A stretch of 64,000 nt of DNA, from the NCBI RefSeq assembly GCF_016758175.1, contig NZ_QYAB01000004.1:62001-126000 (forward strand), read 5' to 3'. This DNA is from Leucobacter zeae. Its GTDB lineage: Bacteria > Actinomycetota > Actinomycetes > Actinomycetales > Microbacteriaceae. Shown here in pieces: positions 53,041 to 61,057 of this stretch (the first letter of the stretch is position 1; every line of letters starts with the position of its first letter). Under the pieces are notes generated by a model. The model saw only the letters and a program-made list of their open reading frames with translations. It did not search any database and was not told the DNA's origin. A program made the position numbers and the translations under genes.

Positions 53041-54620
53041 GCACAAGCGCACTGACCCCACTGTCTATGGGCCTGCCGATCGGCAGCCTCGTAACGCAGA
53101 TGGGACACGGCGTAGTCACGGTGCTGCACGCACCGCAGCGCCCCGCCGCCCTCCTCGGCGTCGCGTACTACGACACCGATCTGCTCGAGCAGCAACTCGC
53201 GGGCCAGCTCATTATGCTCACCGCGCACTCCGAGCTGAGCCCGGAACGCATCGACCTGCTGTGCGAGCAGCTCACGGCGGCACAGGCGAGCGGCATCGTG
53301 ATTCGCTCCCACCTCGGACAGGACGCTGCTGGGCTCATCGGTGCATGCGTGCGCCACGGCATTCATCTGCTTGGGGTCGCGCCCAGTGTCGGGTGGCGCG
53401 AGTTCGACGCTCTGGTCAGCCGTTTGCTCGGAGAACACGGTGCGGGCTTGCAACTCGGCACGAATTCGGGCGACCGACTCTTTGCCCTGGCCAACTCGGT
53501 AGCGCAGTCGTTCGGCGGCTCAGTGGCTATCGAGGATCATCGCCGAAACATCCTTGCGTATTCGGCCCTGCCCGGTCAGGCGATCGACAGTCTTCGAGCA
53601 AACGGCATCCTCACCCGACGCACTCCCGATGGTCCGCTGAACGAGATCCGCTACCGGCAGGTGTTCGCGACCGACGGCATCTCTCGATTCCCCTCCGAGG
53701 ACGACTTCGCCCCGCGCGCGGCCCTCCCGCTGCGCGCCGGTAATATTCTGCTCGGCTCGATCTGGGTGATCGATCCGCTCGGCGATGACCTGAGCACCCC
53801 GATCCCTCCAGAGAAGGAAGAAGTCCTTCGCAGCGCCGCCGAGCTGGCCGCGGGATACATTGTCGACGCGTGGCGCTTCGACCATGGCGATGAGCGCTCG
53901 CGCGAGACTGCGCTGCGTCGGTTACTCTCCGGCGCTTCGCATGAAAACGACAGAACCGTACTCGGCATTCGGCCAGAGCAGCACTACCTCGTGTTGGCGA
54001 TCGACTGCGGCACGGTCCCGGAAGGCGATCTCTCCGAGGTACGCACAGCCGCCTCGCGCCACCTCTCTGTGTACTTTCCCGGCAGTGTGTGCGCCGTGAT
54101 GGACGGAGTGGTGGTGGCGCTCCTCTCGAGCACCGCCACGGATCCCGTGGTGCGCTCGCTCGAGCGGCTCCTCCCCGAACTCACCCGCCTCATCGGCCGC
54201 ACCGCGCACTGCGGACTCAGTTACCCGAGGAAGCTGAGCTCAACTATCGCAGCCGACGCAGTCCGCGCCGTTCAGGTCGCAGAGTGCGCACGCTCGATGC
54301 GTCTGGCAATCGCCACGCCTGATGAAGTGCAGCCCCAGTTGATCTTGCGCGCGTGCGCTGACGCGCTCGGTGCCACCGACCTTCAGTTGCCCGAAGCCGA
54401 TCAGCTCTTTGCGCCCGACGAACGCGATACGCGCGAAACTCTGCTCGCGTGGCTCGAGGAGCGGGGAAGCGCGCCCCGCGTGGCAGAACGGCTCAATGTG
54501 CACGAACAGACGGTGAGATACCGGATACGACAGGTCCGGACCCGGCTTGGCGTCGACCTCAGTGACGCCGATCGCATCTTGGCCCTCTGGCTCCAACTAC
54601 GCGTCGCGGACCTGCGGTAG
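53022..54620 (+). CDS. PucR/CdaR-type transcriptional regulator
   Basis: 532 residues from a GTG; an ATG at 53067 is the alternative, but the -10 at 53010-53015 favours the GTG as leaderless. The N-terminal 150 residues match the PucR sensor type (VTVLHAPQRPAALLGVAYYD, GIVIRSHLGQDAAGLIGAC). A GAF-like middle (VAQSFGGSVAIEDHRRNILAYS) follows. The C-terminal HTH_30 is ETLLAWLEERGSAPRVAERLNVHEQTVRYRIRQVRTRLGVDLSD (quoted as a span at about 475-520). It is divergent from the decarboxylase/transporter operon and probably controls it. Base composition is clearly lower in G+C than flanks. Confidence 0.92.
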   Translation: MSLSNSRTSALTPLSMGLPIGSLVTQMGHGVVTVLHAPQRPAALLGVAYYDTDLLEQQLAGQLIMLTAHSELSPERIDLLCEQLTAAQASGIVIRSHLGQDAAGLIGACVRHGIHLLGVAPSVGWREFDALVSRLLGEHGAGLQLGTNSGDRLFALANSVAQSFGGSVAIEDHRRNILAYSALPGQAIDSLRANGILTRRTPDGPLNEIRYRQVFATDGISRFPSEDDFAPRAALPLRAGNILLGSIWVIDPLGDDLSTPIPPEKEEVLRSAAELAAGYIVDAWRFDHGDERSRETALRRLLSGASHENDRTVLGIRPEQHYLVLAIDCGTVPEGDLSEVRTAASRHLSVYFPGSVCAVMDGVVVALLSSTATDPVVRSLERLLPELTRLIGRTAHCGLSYPRKLSSTIAADAVRAVQVAECARSMRLAIATPDEVQPQLILRACADALGATDLQLPEADQLFAPDERDTRETLLAWLEERGSAPRVAERLNVHEQTVRYRIRQVRTRLGVDLSDADRILALWLQLRVADLR

Positions 54621-54760
54621 CCCGTTCTCGGGAGCCTTGCGCACCCCGTCGAGCCAGGCATCTTGGTCGTGACACGCGTTGACGCGCGAACGGTATTCGT
54701 CGCCACCGGCACCGCGGACGATCCCGACGGTGACGACATCGATCGCGAGCGGTTGCATAC
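54597..54760 (-). CDS. Possible short gene or gene remnant
   Basis: 53 codons from an ATG at 54760, reading MQPLAIDVVTVGIVRGAGG and ending LPQVRDA. About 79 % of third positions are G or C, like the neighbouring block, and the frame is open for at least eight more codons upstream. Its end overlaps the PucR-like gene by 24 bases. No family recognised. The gap 54621-54775 otherwise shows nothing. Confidence 0.28.
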
Positions 54761-54775
54761 GCGCGGAGCGAATCT

Positions 54776-55114
54776 CTACTCCCGAGGTGTCGCCCCATCA
54801 GCGACCGCGCGCTCGAGCCGCTCCAGCTTGCCGTCGAGCTCGCCCTCGTATCCCGGACGGATGTCGGCCTTCATCACGAGCGAGACCCGCGACCCGTAGG
54901 GCAGCACGGCCTCCGTGGCCCGCTTCACGACGTCGAACACTTCGTCCCACTCGCCCTCGACCTCGGTGAACATCGACGAGGTGCGGTGCGGGAGGCCCGA
55001 CGCGCGGACGACCCGGATCGCAGCGGCGACCGCCTGCGACACCGAGCCGCTGTCGTCGGATGCCGGACCCGAAGCGCCGACTCCGGACGGGGCTACTGAG
55101 AAGGCGAGGATCAT
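54776..55114 (-). CDS. Thiamine-binding (MTH1187/YkoF-like) small protein
   Basis: 112 residues, ATG behind AAAGGA. ILAFSVAPSG, VSQAVAAAIRVVRASGLPHRTSSMFTEVEGEWDEVFDVVKRA (as a span) and SLVMKADIRPG match the ferredoxin-like MTH1187 fold, proposed to bind thiamine or its pyrimidine. Probably a cytoplasmic homotetramer. It precedes the DHA2 exporter's 3' end on the same strand by chance or as a simple neighbour. Confidence 0.85.
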   Translation of the reverse strand: MILAFSVAPSGVGASGPASDDSGSVSQAVAAAIRVVRASGLPHRTSSMFTEVEGEWDEVFDVVKRATEAVLPYGSRVSLVMKADIRPGYEGELDGKLERLERAVADGATPRE

Positions 55115-55199
55115 GCTGCGGTCCTTTCGTGGGATGATTCGTGCGGTCTGGGTGCGATTCGCGGACGGGGCCGCGGCCCCGCCACCCGGCGCGGCTCCA

Positions 55200-56702
55200 T
55201 CACTCGCCGGCGACGACGGCGACCTGGCCCGTGCGCTCGGGCCGCCTCGCGAAGAAGAGAGTGATGACGGCCGCGGCCAGCATGCCGGCCATCGGCAGGA
55301 AGATCGACTGGCCCATCGCGGCCGAGAAGCCCTCGTGCAGTGCCGTCGGCAGCGCGCCGACGCCCGCAGCGCCCTCGCCCCCGGCTCCGGATCCCGCAGC
55401 CTCTCCGAGCTCCGCAGTCAGCCGCGACTGCATGAGCACCGCCATCGCCGCCGAGCCGAGCACGGCGCCGACCTGCCGGCTCGTGTTATAGACGCCGGAC
55501 CCGGCGCCCGCCAGCTCGGGGGCAAGGCCGAACGTGGTGATCGACGCGAGCGGGCCCCACATGAACGCGTTGGCGACGCCGAGGATCGTGCTCGGGATCA
55601 GCAGCATCCACAGCGGCGTATCGGGCCGCATCATCACGAAGAAGAGGCCGAGGCTCGCCACCTGCAGCACGAGTCCCAGGGTCGCGATGCGCCGCGGATC
55701 CCGGCGGTCGATGAGCTTGCCGACGGGCCGCGCGAGCAGCACGGAGCCGACCGCCATCGGCACGAGCATCAGCGCGGACTGCGTCGGCGTGAGCCCTCGG
55801 ACCAGCTGCAGGTAGAACATGAGCGGCAGCGACATGCCGGTCATCGACACCCCGACCATCACGATGGTGCCCGATCCGACCGAGAAGTTGCGATCGGAGA
55901 AGATCTCGAGCGGCACGAGCGGCTCGCCCCGCTGCACGCGCTGCCACACCACGAAGAGCACGAGCACGACCGCACCCGCGATGATGAGGCCCCAGACCGA
56001 GACCGGCCCCCAGATGGTGCCCCAGTCGAAGCTCTCGCCCTCCTGGATGCCGAACACCAGCATGAACATGCCGGCTGCGCTCAGCAGCACGCCGACCCAG
56101 TCGAACCGGTGCGCATGGGTGTCGAGCTTCGGCACGAACCGCAGGGCGAGCACGAAGGCGATGACGCCGACCGGCACGTTGATGATGAAGATCCACTCCC
56201 AGCCCCACGCGTCGAGCATGAACCCTCCGAGAATCGGGCCGACGAGCGTCGCGACGCCCGCCGTGATGCCCCAGATCGCCATCGCCGACCCGCGCTCGCG
56301 CGGCTTGAAGATGCGCGTGATCACCGCCATCGTCTGCGGGGTGAGGAGCGCGGCGCCGAGCCCCTGGAACACGCGCGCGGCGATGAGCGCCTCGATGCTC
56401 GTCGACAGGCCGCAGGCCAGCGAGGAGAGGGTGAACACCGCAAGGCCGAGCAGGTAGATGCGGCGCGGGCCGAACCGGTCGCCCAGTCTGCCGGTGATGA
56501 GCAGGGGCACCGCGTAGGCCAGCAGGTAGGCGCTCGTCGCCCACAGGGTCGCGACCATCGTCGTGTCGAGCCCACGCATGATGGTCGGGTTGGCGACCGA
56601 CACGATGGTCGTGTCGACGAGGATCATGAAGAAGCCGAGCACCATCGACCACAGTGCGGCCCAGGGGTTGATCTCGGGGCGCGGGGCTGGGGTCGTACTC
56701 AC
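55200..56702 (-). CDS. DHA2-family MFS multidrug exporter (14 helices)
   Basis: 500 residues from a GTG; TAGGCT ends six bases upstream (leaderless). MVLGFFMILVDTTIVSVANPTI is the DHA2 opening with conserved Asp in helix 1. LLITGRLGDRFGPRRIYLLG is motif A, ARVFQGLGAALLTPQ motif B, and GPILGGFMLDAWGWEWIFIINVP motif C. Fourteen helices are expected, with proton-driven drug or metabolite export. No regulator is adjacent. Confidence 0.93.
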   Translation of the reverse strand: MSTTPAPRPEINPWAALWSMVLGFFMILVDTTIVSVANPTIMRGLDTTMVATLWATSAYLLAYAVPLLITGRLGDRFGPRRIYLLGLAVFTLSSLACGLSTSIEALIAARVFQGLGAALLTPQTMAVITRIFKPRERGSAMAIWGITAGVATLVGPILGGFMLDAWGWEWIFIINVPVGVIAFVLALRFVPKLDTHAHRFDWVGVLLSAAGMFMLVFGIQEGESFDWGTIWGPVSVWGLIIAGAVVLVLFVVWQRVQRGEPLVPLEIFSDRNFSVGSGTIVMVGVSMTGMSLPLMFYLQLVRGLTPTQSALMLVPMAVGSVLLARPVGKLIDRRDPRRIATLGLVLQVASLGLFFVMMRPDTPLWMLLIPSTILGVANAFMWGPLASITTFGLAPELAGAGSGVYNTSRQVGAVLGSAAMAVLMQSRLTAELGEAAGSGAGGEGAAGVGALPTALHEGFSAAMGQSIFLPMAGMLAAAVITLFFARRPERTGQVAVVAGE

Positions 56703-56799
56703 GCGGCAAGCCTATCCCCGACGTCCGACATCGCGTCGGGTCCGGGCTCGGGACTCGGGGCTCCCGCTCCGCGCAGCGGTGCGCGCGGGGCCTCGCGGT

Positions 56800-57237
56800 T
56801 CAGAGGTCGGCTGGGCCGAACGCCTGCGGCAGCATCTCCTTGATCGAGCGCAGGCCGGCCGGCGTGTTGAGCACGAGCCCCGGGGCGGCCGCCTCGAAGA
56901 GCAGCTGACGGCAGCGCCCGCAGGGCGTGATCGTCTCGCCCGATCCGTTGACGCAGTCGAACGCGACGAGCCGACCGCCCCCGCCCATGTGGAGTTCGCC
57001 GACCATCGTGCACTCCGCGCAGAGCGTGACCCCGTAGCTCGCGTTCTCGACGTTGCAGCCCGCGATGATCCTGCCGTCGTCGACCAGGGCGGCGCAGCCG
57101 ACGGGGTACCGCGAATACGGTACATAGGCCCGTGCCGCAGCGGCGATCGCCGCAGCCCGCAGCTCACCCCAGTCGATGCCGCTGCCGCCGACCGCGCCGC
57201 CCGCGGCCGGTTCCGCCCCGCTCGTGCGCCCGTCCAT
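56800..57237 (-). CDS. cdd: Cytidine deaminase
   Basis: 145 residues; TACGCT ends six bases before the ATG (leaderless). YVPYSRYPVGCAALVDDGRIIAGCNVENASYG (as a span) leads to CAECTM with catalytic Glu and zinc Cys, and TPCGRCRQLLFE gives the other two zinc Cys. This is the tetrameric short form. It deaminates cytidine and deoxycytidine in pyrimidine salvage. The N-terminal 20 residues are a Gly/Ala-rich extension. Confidence 0.95.
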   Translation of the reverse strand: MDGRTSGAEPAAGGAVGGSGIDWGELRAAAIAAAARAYVPYSRYPVGCAALVDDGRIIAGCNVENASYGVTLCAECTMVGELHMGGGGRLVAFDCVNGSGETITPCGRCRQLLFEAAAPGLVLNTPAGLRSIKEMLPQAFGPADL

Positions 57238-57346
57238 GCGCCCAGCGTAGCCGCCCGGTCGGGTACGGGTCCGGCGCGTCGGATCCTGCGCGACCCGAGG
57301 CGACGCGGCGACGCCGCGATCCGAGACGACGCGGGGAGCCTCTCGC

Positions 57347-57410
57347 GCACCGATTCAGCGTCGGGCATACAGAATCCGAGGATTCTGTATGCCCGACGCT
57401 GAATCGGTGC
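57347..57410. repeat. Palindromic element A (64 bp, 31-bp perfect arms)
   Basis: Arms 57347-57377 and 57380-57410 are perfectly complementary around a two-base centre. Ends are GCACCGATTCAGC and GCTGAATCGGTGC, as in elements at 38912 and 43418. It follows the NatB-like permease and precedes cdd, so it may end transcription. The preceding GGATCCTGCGCGA (57281-57293) resembles the REP-like repeat at 17623. Confidence 0.85.
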
Positions 57411-57472
57411 CGCACGTCAAGGAGATGAGGTCCGGCCGTGCGCCCGAGCCTCCGAGCGGCCGGACCTCCGGG

Positions 57473-58636
57473 CTACCCCTTGATCGCATCGGCGAGCTTC
57501 ACGCGCACGCCGGTGCGGAGGATCGAGTTGCTGTAGATGCGGGCCCCGATCCAGAGCACGATCGCGATCGAGACGCACAGCACGCCGAGCGAGAGGATCG
57601 GCTCCCACCACTCGGCGGTGCCGAGGTAGAGCCGCATCGGCATGCCGACGGGCGCCGAGAAGGGGATGTAGCTCATGATCGCGAGCGCCTGCGGATTGTC
57701 GTTGAAGATGATCACCGCGACGTAGGGCAGCATGACGAGCATCATCACCGGACTCGTGACCGAACCGATGTCCTCCTGCCGCGAGACGAGCGAGGCGAGC
57801 GCCGCGTACAGCCCGGCCAGGAGCACGAAACCGAAGGCGAAAAGGATCCCGAACCAGATGAGGGAGGATCCGAGCTCGCCGAGCAGCAGGTCCTGGCCCG
57901 TCGCGAGCATGCCGACCGAGGCGAGCGCGGTGATCGCGACGACCTGCGCGAGGGCGAGGATGCTGTTGCCGATGATCTTGCCCGCGAGCATCGTGCGCGC
58001 CGAGACGGTCGCGAGCAGGATCTCGACGATGCGCGTCTGCTTCTCCTCGACGACGCTCTGCGCGATCGTGGACCCGAAGGTGACGGCGCTCATCATGAAG
58101 ACGATGCCGAAGCCGATGGCGATGAAGTACGCCAGCATCGGGTTGGTGTCCGAGGGGGCCAGCAGCTCCACCGTGGGAGCGGCGGAGAGCGCCTGGACGA
58201 CGCTCGTCGGCGCCTCCTCGTTCGCGATCACGGTCAGGTCGACCGGGGTGTCGCCGCCCGGCACCACCGCCGCGTCGACCTCGCCGTCGAGCACGAGCTG
58301 CGACGCCGCGGCGCGGTCGGGGGCATCGGTCACCTCGAGCCCTTCGCCGTCGAGCGGGGCGAGCACCTGCTGCGCCGAGCCCACGGCGGCGACCCGCGTG
58401 GCGTCGCCGAAGCCGCCGGATTTCGCCATGAAGCCGCTGAAGAGCACGCTCGCGAGCACGAGCAGCAGCAGGATGCCCGTCGAGACGAGGAACGCCTTGC
58501 TGCGCAGGCGGGTCGTGATCTCGCGCTCGGCGACGAGCCACGCGCCCTGCGGGCCCGTCACGGGTCGGGCGCCCGGCTTGCCCGCGGGTCGCGCCGCGGC
58601 GGATCGGGTCTGGGGGGATCGGGTCTGGGTGCTCAT
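57473..58636 (-). CDS. ABC-2 exporter permease (NatB-like)
   Basis: 387 residues; ATG overlaps the ATPase stop. A cytoplasmic N terminus is followed by helix 1 (FLVSTGILLLLVLASVLFSGF), an outside domain of about 150 residues (DRAAASQLVLDGEVDAAVVPGG), then five helices with SVVEEKQTRIVEILLATVSARTMLAGKIIGN, the ABC-2 amphipathic loop. It works with the ATPase before it to export sodium, peptides or drugs. The pair is divergent from a two-component system. Confidence 0.92.
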   Translation of the reverse strand: MSTQTRSPQTRSAAARPAGKPGARPVTGPQGAWLVAEREITTRLRSKAFLVSTGILLLLVLASVLFSGFMAKSGGFGDATRVAAVGSAQQVLAPLDGEGLEVTDAPDRAAASQLVLDGEVDAAVVPGGDTPVDLTVIANEEAPTSVVQALSAAPTVELLAPSDTNPMLAYFIAIGFGIVFMMSAVTFGSTIAQSVVEEKQTRIVEILLATVSARTMLAGKIIGNSILALAQVVAITALASVGMLATGQDLLLGELGSSLIWFGILFAFGFVLLAGLYAALASLVSRQEDIGSVTSPVMMLVMLPYVAVIIFNDNPQALAIMSYIPFSAPVGMPMRLYLGTAEWWEPILSLGVLCVSIAIVLWIGARIYSNSILRTGVRVKLADAIKG

Positions 58637-59541
58637 CGCACGACCTCCTTGAAGATCTGGGCCAGCGAGGGGGTCACGGGGCCGAAGCGCTTGACCCGGC
58701 TGAGGGCGGGGTCTTCCCCGTTTACGGCGACGGTCAGCACCGTCTGGGCGGCCGCGTCGGTCTCGGCCTCGAACCGGGCGAGCCCGCCGTCGAGGTGCGT
58801 GACGACGACGCCCGGCTGATCCCGCACCCACCCGGCGTCGCCCTCGGCGCCGGCGAGCTCGATCTCGAACACGCGGCCGGAGTGCTCGGCGCGCAGATCC
58901 TCCCGCGAGCCCTGGGCCAGGATCCTGCCGCCGCCGATCACCACGAGGTCGTCGCAGAGCCGCTCGACGATGTCGAGCTGGTGCGACGAGAAGAGCACGG
59001 GAACCCCCTCGGCGGCGTAGTCCCGGAGCACGGCGAGCACGACCTCCACCGCCATCGGGTCGAGCCCCGAGAACGGTTCGTCGAGCACGAGTGCCGACGG
59101 CTGGTGCACGAGCGCCGCCGCGATCTGAGCGCGCTGCTGATTGCCGAGCGAGAGGCTCTCGAGCGTGTCGTTCGCGCGCTCCCCGAGGCCCAGCCGCTCG
59201 ACCAGGTCGCTCGCCGAGCTCTTGGCCGCCGCTGCGCCCATCCCGTGCAGCCGGCCGAGATAGACGAGCTGCTCGAGCACCTTCATCTTGGGGTACAGCC
59301 CTCGCTCCTCGGGCATGTACCCGAAGCCCGCGCGGTCGGCCGGGGTGAGCGGTCGGCCGTCGAGCGAGACCTCCCCGCGGTCCGCGGACAGCACGCCGAG
59401 GATGATGCGCATCGTCGTGGTCTTGCCCGCCCCGTTGCCCCCGACGAAGCCGGTCATGCGACCGCCCTCGACACGGAAGCCGACGTCGTCGAGCACCAAG
59501 CGGTCGCCGAAGCTGCGGCTGATGCCTGAGATGGTGATCAT
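58633..59541 (-). CDS. ABC exporter ATPase (NatA-like)
   Basis: 302 residues, ATG behind AAAGGAG. Walker A GGNGAGKTT, signature LSLGNQQRAQIAAAL (the NatA-type variant of LSGGQ), Walker B LVLDEPFSGLDP and switch His in LFSSHQLDIVE. The C-terminal 80 residues form the extra domain of this subfamily. Translationally coupled to the permease. Confidence 0.93.
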   Translation of the reverse strand: MITISGISRSFGDRLVLDDVGFRVEGGRMTGFVGGNGAGKTTTMRIILGVLSADRGEVSLDGRPLTPADRAGFGYMPEERGLYPKMKVLEQLVYLGRLHGMGAAAAKSSASDLVERLGLGERANDTLESLSLGNQQRAQIAAALVHQPSALVLDEPFSGLDPMAVEVVLAVLRDYAAEGVPVLFSSHQLDIVERLCDDLVVIGGGRILAQGSREDLRAEHSGRVFEIELAGAEGDAGWVRDQPGVVVTHLDGGLARFEAETDAAAQTVLTVAVNGEDPALSRVKRFGPVTPSLAQIFKEVVR

Positions 59542-59710
59542 GTCGCTCCTTTCGCTGCTTCCACGCTAGGGAATCGCCGCGGCCGAAGACCTCCCCCCAA
59601 CGGGTGAGGCCGCTCCTCCGAGAGGCGGATCTCGCGGCGCGGACCGGGCTGGGCCGCTCCCGCCGCACGGAGGAGGCGCCCGGCGCCGCGCACGCCCTAC
59701 GCTGGAAGCC

Positions 59711-61057
59711 ATGACGAGAACCGAGGCGCGCGCGGCGAGCACAGCCACGTGGGCCCGGCCCGCGCCCGACGCCGCGGCGCTGCGGGCGGATACGGGCCTC
59801 GCGATCCTGCTCGCGTTCTCCGCGACCCTCACCTCGCTGCTCTACCGGCGCATCGGGATCTTCGAGCATCCGGCCCCGCCGTGGGTGTGGGTGGTGGGGC
59901 TCGGGCTCTGCACACTCCCGCTCGCGCTGCGCCGGCGCTACCCGGTGCCGGTGGCGCTCGTCACCGCCGTCGGCTTCTACATCTGCGGCGAGTACACGGT
60001 GCCGGAGGTGCTGATCACCAACATCGGCCTCTTCATCGCGCTCTACACCGTCGGCGCGTGGGAGCCCAGGCGCGTCCTCGCGTTCTGGACCCGATTCGGC
60101 ATCGCCGTCGCCATGGTCCTGTGGCTCGTCGTCTCGCTCGTGGTCTCCTCGTCGTCGGAGGACGCGTTCCCCGGGGTGTCCCGCTCGGGCATCTTCTCGG
60201 CCTACGCCACCTTCGCCGTGATTCAGATCGTCACGAACCTGCTCTACTTCGGCGGGGCGTTCTCATTCGGCGAGCGCTCCTGGAGGGCGGCGCGCCTGCA
60301 GGCGCAGCTCGAGGCGCAGGGGCGCGAGCTCGATCTGGAGCGTCAGACGAGTGCCGCGCAGGCCGTGGCTCTGGATCGCATCGCGATCGCCCGTGAGCTG
60401 CACGACGTGGTGGCGCATCACGTGTCGGTGATGGGGATCCAGGCTGCGGCGGCGCGGCGCAGCCTCGAGCGAGACCCGAGCGCGGCGGCGCGGGCGCTCG
60501 AGATCGTCGAGGAGAGCGCCCACAGTGCCGTGGCCGAGCTGCGGCAGCTCGTCCACACGCTCCGGACGCCCGAGGCGGACGATACGGCGTCGACGGTCGG
60601 GATCGCGCAGGTGCAGAGCCTCATCGAGGAGTCCCAGGGCGCGGGCACGCCCGCGACGCTCATCGTCGTCGGCACGCCGGTGCCGCTTCCGATGCTCGTC
60701 GACGTCGCGCTGTACCGGGTGGTGCAGGAGGCGCTCACGAACGTCCGGAAGCACGCGGGCCGCGGCGCCGAAGCCGCGGTCAGGCTGCGCTTCGCACCGG
60801 GTGCGGTCGAGGTCGAGGTGAGCGACGACGGCGTGCGCTCGACACTCGGGAAGGGCCGTCCGGATCAGACCGCCGGGGACCCCGGGTCCGTGGCGGCGGC
60901 TCCGCCGCTCACCAGCGCGCCGGGCGCGCACCTCGGGCTCCGAGGCATGCGCGAGCGCATCGGCGCCGTCGGCGGGACCGTGCAGGCCGGGCGACGCGAG
61001 ACCGGAGGATTCATCGTGCGAGCGCGCGTGCCGCTCGCGGAACGGGACGGCTCATGA
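59711..61057 (+). CDS. Sensor histidine kinase (NarL-type partner)
   Basis: 448 residues; TACGCT ends seven bases before the ATG, though GGAAG could be a ribosome site. Five or six membrane helices fill residues about 30-200 with little outside domain, so it may sense within the membrane. The HisKA_3 box is ARELHDVVAHHVSVMGIQ. The ATPase has VVQEALTNVRKHA (N box), VSDDGV and GLRGMRERIGAVGG. Its product overlaps the response regulator start. Divergence from the NatAB-like exporter (169-base gap) suggests control of that exporter. Confidence 0.93.
   Translation: MTRTEARAASTATWARPAPDAAALRADTGLAILLAFSATLTSLLYRRIGIFEHPAPPWVWVVGLGLCTLPLALRRRYPVPVALVTAVGFYICGEYTVPEVLITNIGLFIALYTVGAWEPRRVLAFWTRFGIAVAMVLWLVVSLVVSSSSEDAFPGVSRSGIFSAYATFAVIQIVTNLLYFGGAFSFGERSWRAARLQAQLEAQGRELDLERQTSAAQAVALDRIAIARELHDVVAHHVSVMGIQAAAARRSLERDPSAAARALEIVEESAHSAVAELRQLVHTLRTPEADDTASTVGIAQVQSLIEESQGAGTPATLIVVGTPVPLPMLVDVALYRVVQEALTNVRKHAGRGAEAAVRLRFAPGAVEVEVSDDGVRSTLGKGRPDQTAGDPGSVAAAPPLTSAPGAHLGLRGMRERIGAVGGTVQAGRRETGGFIVRARVPLAERDGS

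Noticed and set aside
48885-54620. Lower-G+C block as an integrative element
   Set aside because: No integrase, transposase, tRNA-end duplication or flanking direct repeat was seen. Only composition hints at transfer.
54915-56843. 642-codon open frame on the plus strand
   Set aside because: Antisense to the DHA2 exporter with its motifs A-C; the plus-strand product is charged and repetitive.
57281-57293. Third full copy of the REP-like repeat (GGATCCTGCGCGA)
   Set aside because: Only one arm matches, with two extra bases, so it is noted as similar but not annotated as a copy.
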